Positions 1-5,210 of a stretch of DNA of 5,210 nt are shown in pieces. Source of the DNA: Chloroflexota bacterium (GTDB taxonomy: Bacteria > Chloroflexota > Limnocylindria > Limnocylindrales > CSP1-4); NCBI GenBank assembly GCA_013696275.1, contig JACCYW010000166.1, positions 1 to 5,210 of the forward strand, written 5' to 3'. Below the pieces are notes generated by a model, which was given only the letters and a program-made list of their open reading frames with translations, searched no databases and had not been told where the DNA came from. The position numbers and the translations under genes were made by a program. Position 1 is the first letter of the stretch. The number at the start of each line of letters is the position of its first letter.

Positions 1-190
1 TGGCGACCTTGCCGTCACCAGGACGGATCCAACCCTCGGCGATGCCTTGCTCCAATCGGCCGCGTCCAGGCAGCGGTCCCAGCACCGCCGTCGGCTTGCC
101 TCTGTTCGTCACCTGTATCAGTTCCCCGCGTGCAGCCTGCTCCACATACTCGGACAGACGCCTCTTCAACTCTCGAATGCCGACTTCCAT
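1..190 (-). CDS. Phd/YefM (VapB-like) type II antitoxin, 3' end outside window
   Basis: The reverse strand from the ATG at 190 stays open for 63 codons to the left edge. It begins MEVGIRELKRRLSEYVEQAA and continues through a short strand-turn-strand segment (IQVTNRGKPTAVLGPLPG) to LEQGIAEGWIRPGDGKVA. The order 'GIRELKxxLSxY' then 'GxxxxVTNRGKPxAVLxP' is the signature of the Phd/YefM antitoxin fold. In that family the N-terminal half binds operator DNA and the C-terminal tail neutralises a partner toxin, most often a PIN-domain RNase. The tail 'IAEGWIRPG' resembles those paired with VapC toxins. ATG 190 is the only usable start, because an in-frame stop lies five codons upstream. The toxin gene normally follows directly, which here would be beyond position 1, so pairing is inferred. 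Such antitoxins usually repress their own promoter. There is no SD upstream; see the promoter entry. Confidence 0.85.
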   Translation of the reverse strand, partial: MEVGIRELKRRLSEYVEQAARGELIQVTNRGKPTAVLGPLPGRGRLEQGIAEGWIRPGDGKVA

Positions 191-196
191 GTAGTC

Positions 197-205
197 ATCA
201 TATCA
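197..205 (-). promoter_or_regulatory. Extended -10 promoter for a leaderless antitoxin mRNA
   Basis: On the reverse strand the sequence TGATATGAT holds an extended -10 'TGn' followed by TATGAT (202-197), one mismatch from TATAAT. Six bases (GACTAC) separate it from the antitoxin ATG, so the usual start point falls on the A of that ATG at 190. No Shine-Dalgarno sequence fits in this space and no convincing -35 box is visible, which suits an extended -10 promoter. A leaderless transcript is an inference from spacing. Confidence 0.55.
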
Positions 206-315
206 AGGGCTGGTGACCACATCGGGAGCCTGATTGCCTGACGACACACATCGGGCTTGACCGCCTGGCCAAGGTATCTGATTCGGGCGGCGCAGCCCGG
301 GGCCATCTAATGCGA

Positions 316-339
316 GATGGGCACCCCAGCGCCACGGTC
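316..339. repeat. Copy A of a 24-bp direct repeat (partner 549-572)
   Basis: Positions 316-339 read GATGGGCACC, one variable base, CAGC, then GCCACGGTC. The same string recurs at 549-572 with 23 of 24 positions identical, in the same orientation and offset by 233 bases. It is the best conserved segment shared by the two larger blocks of the array. Confidence 0.85.
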
Positions 340-451
340 GTCGCTCGGAGTGGCCATCTGGTGCCGGGTGAGCCCCAACGTGACACCCGACACGAGATGT
401 GATCACCAGCACCGCTCCATGGCTCCATCATGCCCCTTTGCCATGACCCGG

Positions 452-541
452 AGGACATCTCCCTCCCAAGCGGCCATCTCCGCTGCGAACCGGCCATCTC
501 CGCGGCGCAGCGGGGCCATCTCCGCGGCGAAGCGGCCGTCT
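452..541. repeat. Tandem run of about 20-22 bp units
   Basis: Within the larger array, units beginning near 452, 472, 492, 514 and 534 follow one another at spacings of 20, 20, 22 and 20 bases. The consensus is roughly GGCCATCTCCGCGGCGAAGC. The three central units are the best preserved, and the first and last diverge. The unit starting at 469 can fold as AGCGG-CCATCT-CCGCT, a 5-bp stem with the core in the loop; the neighbouring units pair less well. Confidence 0.75.
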
Positions 542-548
542 TGTGCCG

Positions 549-572
549 GATGGGCACCGCAGCGCCACGGTC
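549..572. repeat. Copy B of the 24-bp direct repeat (partner 316-339)
   Basis: This segment differs from copy A only at position 559 (G here, C at 326). In copy B the right-hand part has been duplicated locally: GCGCCACGGTCCCT occurs at 562-575 and again at 587-600, a 25-bp period absent from copy A. Tandem expansion has therefore acted on one copy after the two blocks separated, or been lost from the other. Confidence 0.85.
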
Positions 573-770
573 CCTAGCCGGGCGGTGCGCCACGGTCCCT
601 GCCCGGAGTGCCATCCTGCGTGACCGGGCCGCCGGCATCGCACCTCCTTGAAGGGCACGGTAACCAGTCTCGTCTCCACCGGTCACCACCAAGCTAAGCC
701 GCCGAAGTCTGTGGCGATGTCCGTCCTATGGTCCTGTCCAGGGTTGGCAGCGCCTTAAGTCGCTCACGAG

Positions 771-835
771 GCGGCTTATCGAGCATGACGACCATCAGAG
801 CGGCCGCCGCTCGCGGATCAGTCGATAAGGGCCGC
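771..835. repeat. Nested inverted repeats downstream of the operon
   Basis: The outer arms are GCGGCTTATCGA (771-782) and TCGATAAGGGCCGC (822-835). They pair over 8 contiguous bases (CTTATCGA with TCGATAAG) and, after a two-base bulge, four more (GCGG with CCGC). Within the 39-base spacer lies a second perfect inverted repeat, GAGCGGC (798-804) and GCCGCTC (806-812), around a single C. In the operon transcript this structure would lie roughly 100-160 bases past the Fe-S gene stop. No T-run follows on either strand, so it is not a standard intrinsic terminator. It could stabilise an mRNA 3' end, act in Rho-dependent termination, or be a recombination or protein-binding site. Confidence 0.6.
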
Positions 836-840
836 GGCCC
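829..840. repeat. 12-bp perfect palindrome
   Basis: GGGCCGCGGCCC is perfectly self-complementary and overlaps the right outer arm of the nested inverted repeat by seven bases, so the two structures would be mutually exclusive in RNA. In a GC-rich background a GC-only palindrome is weak evidence by itself. It is listed because of the overlap. Confidence 0.5.
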
Positions 841-933
841 GAGACGGATGATGGATCCCGAGTGCGGAACGGGCCCATAGCACGAACACTGCTGGGGCCA
901 ACGAAGGGTTGCCACGCCAGGCCATCGGACGAT

Positions 934-3039
934 CTAGGGCGGCCGCTGCAACACGGGCAAGGCACGCCCGTTGCCACCGCCCGGCGGTAGCGAGGCGGCC
1001 ATGATCTCGGCGACGTCCTGAGCGACTATCCCGTCGCCCCGACCATCGGGCGCATCGGCCAGGCCGTCGCGCAACATGACCAGGCAGAACGGGCACGCCG
1101 TGGCCACCGCGTCCGCACCGGTCTCGAGCGCCTGCCGCGTGCGCTCCGCGTTGATGCGCGTCCCGCGATCCTCCTCCATCCACATCCGCCCGCCGCCGGC
1201 GCCGCAACAGAACGTGTTCGTGCCGCTCTTCTCCATCTCACGCAGCTCCATGCCCGGTACCGCCTGCAGCACGGTGCGCGGATCGGCCATCACGCGGTTG
1301 TACCGTGACAGGTAGCACGAGTCGTGATATGTCAGCGAGCGGGCATCGGCCTTCTCTGGCCGCAGGCGGCCCTCGCTCACGAGCCGGGCCAGATAGGTCG
1401 AGTGATGGACGACCTCATAGTCGGCGCCGAACTGCCCGTACTCGTTGCCCAGCGTGTTGAAGCAATGCGGGCAGGCGGTCACGATGGTCTTGGGTCGGTA
1501 CCGACCAAGGGTCTCCACGTTGGCTGTCGCCAGCATCTGGTAGACGTACTCGTTGCCCATCCGCCGGGCGGGATCGCCGCTGCAGGTCTCCTCTTGACCG
1601 AGGACCGCATAGCGCACGCCGGCCGCGTCGAGGCAGGTCACGAAGGCCCGCGCCACGCGCTTGTTGCGATCGTCGAACGCGGCCGCGCAGCCGACCCAGT
1701 AAAGGCATTCGAGATCGTTCACCGCATCCTGGCCGGATTCAGCCACGGCGGCCGCGGTGGGCACTTCGAACGCGAGGCCCCTGGTCCAGTCGAGGCGCGC
1801 CGTTGCCGGCTGACCCCACGGGTTGCCGTAGCGCTCCATCGCGTTCATCGAGGCCGTCAGCTCACTCGGAAAGCGGCTCTCTTCCAGCACCAGGTTCCGG
1901 CGCAACCCGACGATCTTGTCGACATGTTCGATGAGCACCGGACACGCTTCCACGCAGGCACCGCAGGTCACGCAGTCCCACACCGCGTCGTACGGGATGG
2001 CCGCGTCCACGATGGGCGCGGCCAGGCCATCGGCGGCGCTTCGTCCCGCTGCATCGGAGGGACGTATCCACGGCACCAACGGCACGCCCTGCTCGGCCTC
2101 CACGGCCATCTCGCGCAGGCCCATGATCATCGTCTTGGGGTTGAGCGGCTTACCGGTCGCCCAGGCCGGGCAGGCGTCCTGGCAGCGCCCGCACTCGGTG
2201 CACGTGAATCCGTCGAGCAGGTCCTTCCAGCGCAGGTCTTCGATGGTCTTCACCCCGAAACGGGCCGTAGCGGCTTCCAGATCCATGGCCGGCAGCTCGC
2301 CGCGGGGCTCCAGTTTCCGAAAGAGAGCATTGAAGATGGCGGTCACGATATGGAGGTGCTTCGACCTGGGCAGGTAGACGAGGAAGAAGCTGACGATGGC
2401 GACGGTCGACCAGAACGAGAACGCGTAGCCAAGATCGAGCACGGCCGGCGGGAGCACGGAGGCAAGGACCGTCCCGAGCGGCGTCGCGATGACCGACCAG
2501 GCGGCATCCGGATCGCCGTGACGGCCGATGCGGAAAGCCTCGGACAGCAGCTCCGACCCGACCACGCCGCCGATGAGCAGGAGGATGGTCAGCCCGTCGC
2601 GTGACAGGGTCAGACGGCGCGGACGGATGACCACCCGTCGCAGCAGGGCATAGCAGATGGCCAGCAGGACGCTCAGGCCGAGCAGGTTCTGGACCGGCAA
2701 CAGGAGTCGCCACAGCCACCCGTCGAAGGGCCATGCCAGCACGCTGTGGACCAGGCCGAACGTCACGCGGTCGGCCGTGCCGATGGTCAGGATGATGAAG
2801 CCCCAGAAGATCGCCGCATGCATCAGGCCGGGCCCTGGATCGCGGAACATGCGCACCTGGGCGATGGAGTGGACGAACGCGGCGCGCAGCCGCGACTCCG
2901 GCTGATCGGTCACCAGAGCCGGCTGGGCGGCCGCGAAGACACGCAGATGACGGCCCATCTGGAGCACGAACAGGACGGCCGCGGCGGCGAAGAGGACAGG
3001 CGCCAGCGGGTACAGCGGCACCTGCTCCAGGAAGCTCAC
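934..3039 (-). CDS. Membrane-anchored (Fe-S)-binding oxidoreductase, NarI/HdrE-like membrane domain fused to HdrD/GlcF-like CCG domains
   Basis: This 701-residue protein probably passes electrons between a soluble donor and membrane quinone. Residues 1-225 form a membrane domain with hydrophobic segments near 10-27, 72-96, 109-133, 148-165 and 205-224 (perhaps a sixth near 183-203), resembling NarI/HdrE cytochrome b subunits. His56, His74 and His98 are possible haem ligands. Two ferredoxin-type [4Fe-4S] motifs follow: C280-x2-C283-x2-C286-x3-C290-P and C356-x2-C359-x2-C362-x3-C366-P. Then come two cysteine-rich (DUF224/CCG) domains. The first uses C451, C486, C523 and C526, with CSGD in place of CCG. 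The second is canonical, C575-x35-C611C612-x36-C649-x2-C652. Known relatives are HdrD, GlcF and the DUF224 proteins that link EtfAB to menaquinone. The actual partner is unknown, and an EtfAB or molybdoenzyme link is inference. The start is GTG at 3039, overlapping the mogA stop as GTGA, which suggests translational coupling. Length and domain order are those of an intact gene. Confidence 0.93.
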   Translation of the reverse strand: MSFLEQVPLYPLAPVLFAAAAVLFVLQMGRHLRVFAAAQPALVTDQPESRLRAAFVHSIAQVRMFRDPGPGLMHAAIFWGFIILTIGTADRVTFGLVHSVLAWPFDGWLWRLLLPVQNLLGLSVLLAICYALLRRVVIRPRRLTLSRDGLTILLLIGGVVGSELLSEAFRIGRHGDPDAAWSVIATPLGTVLASVLPPAVLDLGYAFSFWSTVAIVSFFLVYLPRSKHLHIVTAIFNALFRKLEPRGELPAMDLEAATARFGVKTIEDLRWKDLLDGFTCTECGRCQDACPAWATGKPLNPKTMIMGLREMAVEAEQGVPLVPWIRPSDAAGRSAADGLAAPIVDAAIPYDAVWDCVTCGACVEACPVLIEHVDKIVGLRRNLVLEESRFPSELTASMNAMERYGNPWGQPATARLDWTRGLAFEVPTAAAVAESGQDAVNDLECLYWVGCAAAFDDRNKRVARAFVTCLDAAGVRYAVLGQEETCSGDPARRMGNEYVYQMLATANVETLGRYRPKTIVTACPHCFNTLGNEYGQFGADYEVVHHSTYLARLVSEGRLRPEKADARSLTYHDSCYLSRYNRVMADPRTVLQAVPGMELREMEKSGTNTFCCGAGGGRMWMEEDRGTRINAERTRQALETGADAVATACPFCLVMLRDGLADAPDGRGDGIVAQDVAEIMAASLPPGGGNGRALPVLQRPP

Positions 3040-3536
3040 GCGCCGCCCGCCACGTCCTCTTCATGCACATGCTTCGTGGCGCCGCCGAGCGTCTCCAACG
3101 CGTGGTCCAGGATGGGCGCCAGTGCGGCCAATGACTCGAGCGCACCGCTCGGGCTGCCGGGGACCGCGATGACGAGGCAGCTCCGCAGCACCCCGGCGAA
3201 GGAACGTGACAGGTCGGCCATCGGGGTCGAGCCGCGCCCTACCGCGCGCATCTGCTCACCAAAACCGGGGATCTCGTAGTCGAGCAGGTCGCGCAGCGCC
3301 TGGGGCGTCACGTCGCGTGGCCCGAGACCCGTTCCGCCGGTCGTCACGATCAGCGCCGTCCTAGTCGACCACTCCTCGACCGCTGCCGAGATGCGGGCCG
3401 CATCATCGGGTACGGAAGCCCGCTCGACGCTGAAGTCGAGTTTGGCCAGGCGCTCGGCGAGCCCGTCGCCGCTCTCATCCTGGCGGGTACCGGCGGTCAC
3501 GCCATCGCTGACGGTCAGCACGAACGCGGTGCGCAT
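3036..3536 (-). CDS. mogA: Molybdopterin adenylyltransferase, MogA/MoaB family
   Basis: This 166-residue cytoplasmic enzyme adenylylates molybdopterin with ATP, giving the activated MPT-AMP that MoeA uses for molybdate insertion. It starts MRTAFVLTVSDG, with the family's 'SDG' loop at 10-12. It has the diagnostic TTGGTG (65-70), followed by GPRDVTPQAL (72-81), and a late VPGSPSGALE (125-134), matching the MPT-binding fold shared with MoeA. Length is close to MoaB/MogA proteins, so no domain is missing. I chose ATG 3536 rather than ATG 3542. GGAGG at 3544-3548 lies seven bases from 3536 but only one base from 3542, and the family N-terminus begins near this point. It lies 45 bases downstream of moaC, and its TGA overlaps the next gene's GTG. 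MogA and MoaB cannot be separated confidently by eye; the symbol reflects the likely role beside moeA. Confidence 0.92.
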   Translation of the reverse strand: MRTAFVLTVSDGVTAGTRQDESGDGLAERLAKLDFSVERASVPDDAARISAAVEEWSTRTALIVTTGGTGLGPRDVTPQALRDLLDYEIPGFGEQMRAVGRGSTPMADLSRSFAGVLRSCLVIAVPGSPSGALESLAALAPILDHALETLGGATKHVHEEDVAGGA

Positions 3537-3543
3537 GGCCATG

Positions 3544-3548
3544 CCTCC
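3544..3548 (-). promoter_or_regulatory. mogA: Shine-Dalgarno site setting the mogA start
   Basis: GGAGG on the reverse strand lies seven bases upstream of the ATG at 3536 and one base upstream of the ATG at 3542. The spacing favours the second ATG, removing two residues (Met-Ala) from the longest reading frame. It is the clearest ribosome binding site in the operon; the genes on either side rely on overlap coupling. Confidence 0.7.
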
Positions 3549-3581
3549 GTGACTACCTATCGTGGATGGCTGGTGGACCTG

Positions 3582-4148
3582 TCAGCGACTACGGCGAGGT
3601 CCGCGGGTGAAGTCGGTCCGGCGGGCCACGGGCTGCTCGGAGGGTTCGCGCCGCCAGTCACCGGAGGCGCCGCCCGATTTCTCGAGCAACCGCAGCGACC
3701 TGATCTCGACTCCCCGATCCACGCCCTTGACCATATCGTAGACGGTCAGAGCCGCGACCGACGCCGCCGTCAGCGCCTCCATCTCCACCCCCGTCGGCGC
3801 CACCGTGGCAGCAGTCGAACGGATGCGCAGGGCGCCCGCGGCGCGGTCGGGAGTGATCTCCACGACCAGATCGGTGAGCGGCAATGGATGGCACAGGGGG
3901 ATCAGCTCAGCGGTCCGTTTGCCGCCCATCACGCCGGCCATCTCAGCGACTGTCAGGACGTCGCCCTTGGCGACGTTGCCATCGATGATCAAGCTCAGCG
4001 TCTCCTGCTCCAGGGCCACCTCCGCCTCGGCCACGGCGCGCCTGGCGGTGGCCGGCTTGGCACTCACGTCGACCATCCGCGGCCGGCCGCCACGATCGAC
4101 ATGGGTCAGCCTGCGTCGCTCGCGCCGCTTGGGCGGCTCGATGGGCAT
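3582..4148 (-). CDS. moaC: Cyclic pyranopterin monophosphate synthase MoaC
   Basis: MoaC converts the MoaA product (3',8-cyclo-7,8-dihydro-GTP) to cyclic pyranopterin monophosphate in molybdenum cofactor synthesis, as a cytoplasmic hexamer. The 188-residue product has LTHVDRGGRPRMVDVS (14-29), DGNVAKGDV (56-64), GGKRTAELIPLCHPLPL (75-91), TGVEMEALTAASVAALTVYD (119-138), then MVKGVDRG (139-146), and KSGGASGDW (157-165). These align closely with E. coli MoaC, including the catalytic lysines (Lys61 and Lys141 here, matching Lys51 and Lys131). Two departures from the usual protein are a basic 13-residue N-terminal leader and about 23 polar residues after the SGDW motif. I chose ATG 4148 because TGATG joins the moeA stop to it. 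A GTG at 4157 in the same frame would add three residues and overlap moeA by ten bases. No strong SD is seen, consistent with coupled translation. Confidence 0.95.
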   Translation of the reverse strand: MPIEPPKRRERRRLTHVDRGGRPRMVDVSAKPATARRAVAEAEVALEQETLSLIIDGNVAKGDVLTVAEMAGVMGGKRTAELIPLCHPLPLTDLVVEITPDRAAGALRIRSTAATVAPTGVEMEALTAASVAALTVYDMVKGVDRGVEIRSLRLLEKSGGASGDWRREPSEQPVARRTDFTRGPRRSR

Positions 4149-5210
4149 CAGGCGCACCGCTCGAGTAGCAGGACATCGACCATCGACCCCGCCGGCAGCC
4201 CTTCGATGCCCTCCGGGATGATGGCCAATCCATCGGCCCTCGCGAGAGCAGAAAGGATGTGCGAGCCCTGTCCGCCGGCCAGGGTGGCCAGCCTGGCATC
4301 AGGCCGGTCGGCGTCGGTCTCCACGATGACGCGCAAGAAGGCTCGGCGCTCAGGCGACTTGGCGACGGGGCCGGTCAGGCGGGCGCTCACGGTCGGTCGA
4401 GCGAATGGATCAGGATGCCCCGCCAGACGCCGCAGGACGGGTCGCACGAACAGCTCGAATGTCACGAAGCTGCTGACCGGGTTCCCGGGCAGACCGAACA
4501 GGAGCACCGGGCGGCCGTCCGCAGACGTCGTTCGACCGAAGGCAAGCGGCTTTCCTGGCTGCACAGCCACCCGCCAAAGGTCGAGCGTGCCGACCGCCGA
4601 CATGGCCTCCTTGACCACGTCGTGCGCACCCACCGAGACGCCGCCGCTGGCGACCACGACATCGGCCTTCTCGATGCCATCGGCCAGCTTGACCCGCACA
4701 TCGGTCGCATCATCCCGAGCGATGGCCACGCACACCACATCCGCGCCCGCTTCCTGGCACTGTGCCGAAAGCGCGACCGAATTGCTGTCGTGGATGCCGG
4801 CCGGACCGAGCGGCTGACCGGCCGGCACCAGCTCGTCACCCGTGGCCAGGATGGCGATACGAGGCCGCCGGTGCACGACCAGGCCGTCGTGGCCCACGGC
4901 GGCCGCCAGGGCGACACGGGCGGACGTGACCAGCTCTCCCGGATGCATCACGCGCTCACCGCTGCGCACGTCTCCGCCGGCTGGACGGACGTGCGCGCCG
5001 GTGGCCGCTGGTCGGTGTATGGACACCACGCCAGGACGATCCGCCACCCCTGATGGAGCATCGGTCTGCTCCACCGGGACGATGGCATCGGCACCGGTCG
5101 GCACGATCGCGCCGGTCAGGATACGGACAGCGGTCCCTTCAGTGACGGCGACCGCCGGCGGATGGCCGGCGGCCACCTCGCCTATCACCCGCAGGCGGAC
5201 CGGATGGGAC
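4148..5210 (-). CDS. moeA: Molybdopterin molybdotransferase MoeA (gephyrin-like Glp), 5' end outside window
   Basis: MoeA inserts molybdate into adenylylated molybdopterin, the last common step of molybdenum cofactor synthesis. The frame is open to the right edge, and the first readable residues are SHPVRLRVIGEVAAGHPP, an internal MoeA segment, so I infer that roughly 65-80 N-terminal residues are missing. Counting from the Val codon at 5188: VRILTGAIVPTGADAIVPVE (21-40) is the conserved domain I-II region. ILATGDELV (113-121), DSNSVAL (134-140), SGGVSVGAHD (181-190), VQPGKPLAFG (209-218) and GLPGNPVSSF (232-241) mark the MPT-binding domain. Residues about 265-346 form the C-terminal beta-domain. 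The GTG at 5188 is an internal Val codon, not a start. The stop TGA (4150-4148) overlaps the moaC ATG by one base. All visible family motifs are intact, so only the window edge truncates it. Confidence 0.96.
   Translation of the reverse strand, partial: SHPVRLRVIGEVAAGHPPAVAVTEGTAVRILTGAIVPTGADAIVPVEQTDAPSGVADRPGVVSIHRPAATGAHVRPAGGDVRSGERVMHPGELVTSARVALAAAVGHDGLVVHRRPRIAILATGDELVPAGQPLGPAGIHDSNSVALSAQCQEAGADVVCVAIARDDATDVRVKLADGIEKADVVVASGGVSVGAHDVVKEAMSAVGTLDLWRVAVQPGKPLAFGRTTSADGRPVLLFGLPGNPVSSFVTFELFVRPVLRRLAGHPDPFARPTVSARLTGPVAKSPERRAFLRVIVETDADRPDARLATLAGGQGSHILSALARADGLAIIPEGIEGLPAGSMVDVLLLERCA

Larger units (their letters stand above)
287..630. repeat. Degenerate direct-repeat array with GGCCATCT core
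   Basis: This non-coding stretch is built from related short direct repeats. The exact octamer GGCCATCT occurs five times, starting at 301, 352, 472, 492 and 514, with variants at 453 (GGACATCT), 534 (GGCCGTCT) and 609 (TGCCATCC). Two larger blocks, about 287-375 and 499-621, are direct copies of each other. Both run from a GCGGCGCAGC/GGGCCATCT segment through GATGGGCACC and GCCACGGTC to CGGAGTG(G)CCATC, but with different internal expansions. On the reverse strand the core reads AGATGGCC, recalling the reiterated transposase-binding ends of IS21-family elements in GC-rich genomes. No istA or istB coding sequence or inverted partner end is visible, so remnant status is an inference. Reading frames across it give only Arg/Trp/Pro-rich low-complexity protein. 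Confidence 0.7.
631..933. other. Gene-free stretch between repeat array and Fe-S gene stop
   Basis: I see no supported gene here. Reverse-strand frames exist, for example 694-915, but their products match no family I recognise and carry no motif. A strong SD-like AAGGAGG (reverse strand, 643-649) stands four bases upstream of an ATG at 638, but that frame runs straight into the repeat array and encodes low-complexity Arg-rich sequence. No tRNA cloverleaf or T-tract terminator was found. The only clear structure is the set of inverted repeats at 771-840. Confidence 0.6.

Noticed and set aside
287..630. CRISPR array
   Set aside because: Repeat units are 20-25 bp, degenerate and nearly contiguous, with no unique spacers of regular length and no cas genes nearby.
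211..688. TGGTGACC (211-218) and GGTCACCA (681-688) as terminal inverted repeats flanking the array
   Set aside because: Only eight bases match and the pairing does not extend. Several 8-bp inverted matches are expected by chance in this length, and no target duplication is visible outside them.
198..692. 164-codon reverse-strand frame across the repeat array
   Set aside because: The translation simply follows the repeat periodicity (recurring RRWP-like segments) and has no recognisable fold, despite an SD-like site before the internal ATG at 638.
1324..2604. 426-codon plus-strand open frame
   Set aside because: It lies entirely antisense to the Fe-S oxidoreductase, whose cysteine motifs and membrane segments fully explain the sequence. 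The antisense product is a His/Arg/Gly-rich shadow with no domain.
2150..3145. 331-codon reverse-strand frame
   Set aside because: It is in the wrong frame relative to the mogA and Fe-S coding sequences it covers; Arg/Ala/Pro-rich composition and no motifs.
3537..3581. Internal promoter between moaC and mogA
   Set aside because: The 45-base gap holds the SD site but no convincing -10/-35 pair; the operon can be explained by read-through.
3549..4817. 422-codon plus-strand open frame
   Set aside because: It is antisense to moaC and moeA, both strongly supported by family motifs. The product is Ser/Arg/Thr-rich low-complexity sequence typical of opposite-strand frames in GC-rich DNA.

Overview
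The window is GC-rich, chromosomal-looking bacterial DNA with one dense minus-strand operon on the right and a repeat-rich, gene-poor stretch on the left. The family content (a fused membrane/Fe-S oxidoreductase, molybdenum cofactor genes and a Phd/YefM-type antitoxin with an apparently leaderless promoter) suggests a GC-rich environmental bacterium such as Chloroflexota or Actinomycetota. This taxonomic guess is weak because no rRNA or other marker gene is present.

Right part (934-5210, all minus strand, transcribed right to left): moeA (5' end outside the window), moaC, mogA/moaB, then a 701-residue membrane-anchored iron-sulfur oxidoreductase. The moeA stop and moaC start share one base (TGATG), mogA follows after a 45-nt gap with its own GGAGG site, and the mogA stop and Fe-S gene start overlap as GTGA. 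MoaC makes cyclic pyranopterin monophosphate, MogA adenylylates molybdopterin, and MoeA inserts molybdate. The last gene is a quinone-linked electron-transfer protein of the DUF224/CCG class (HdrD, GlcF and EtfAB:quinone-oxidoreductase relatives). It is not a cofactor-synthesis enzyme, so its tight coupling to mogA is the main biological curiosity of the operon.

Middle left (191-933): no convincing gene. Positions about 287-630 hold a degenerate array of direct repeats built around the core GGCCATCT, with two larger direct copies offset by 233 bp and local 20-25 bp tandem expansions. It resembles the reiterated ends of IS21-type elements but has no transposase and no inverted arrangement. Positions 771-840 hold nested inverted repeats beyond the 3' end of the operon.

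Left edge (1-190, minus strand): the first 63 codons of a Phd/YefM-family antitoxin. An extended -10 promoter lies exactly where a leaderless mRNA would start at its ATG. Its toxin, if present, lies outside the window to the left.

I did not find a clear new multi-gene system. The best candidates for something undescribed are the repeat array, the nested palindromes and the coupling of the Fe-S oxidoreductase to molybdenum cofactor genes.
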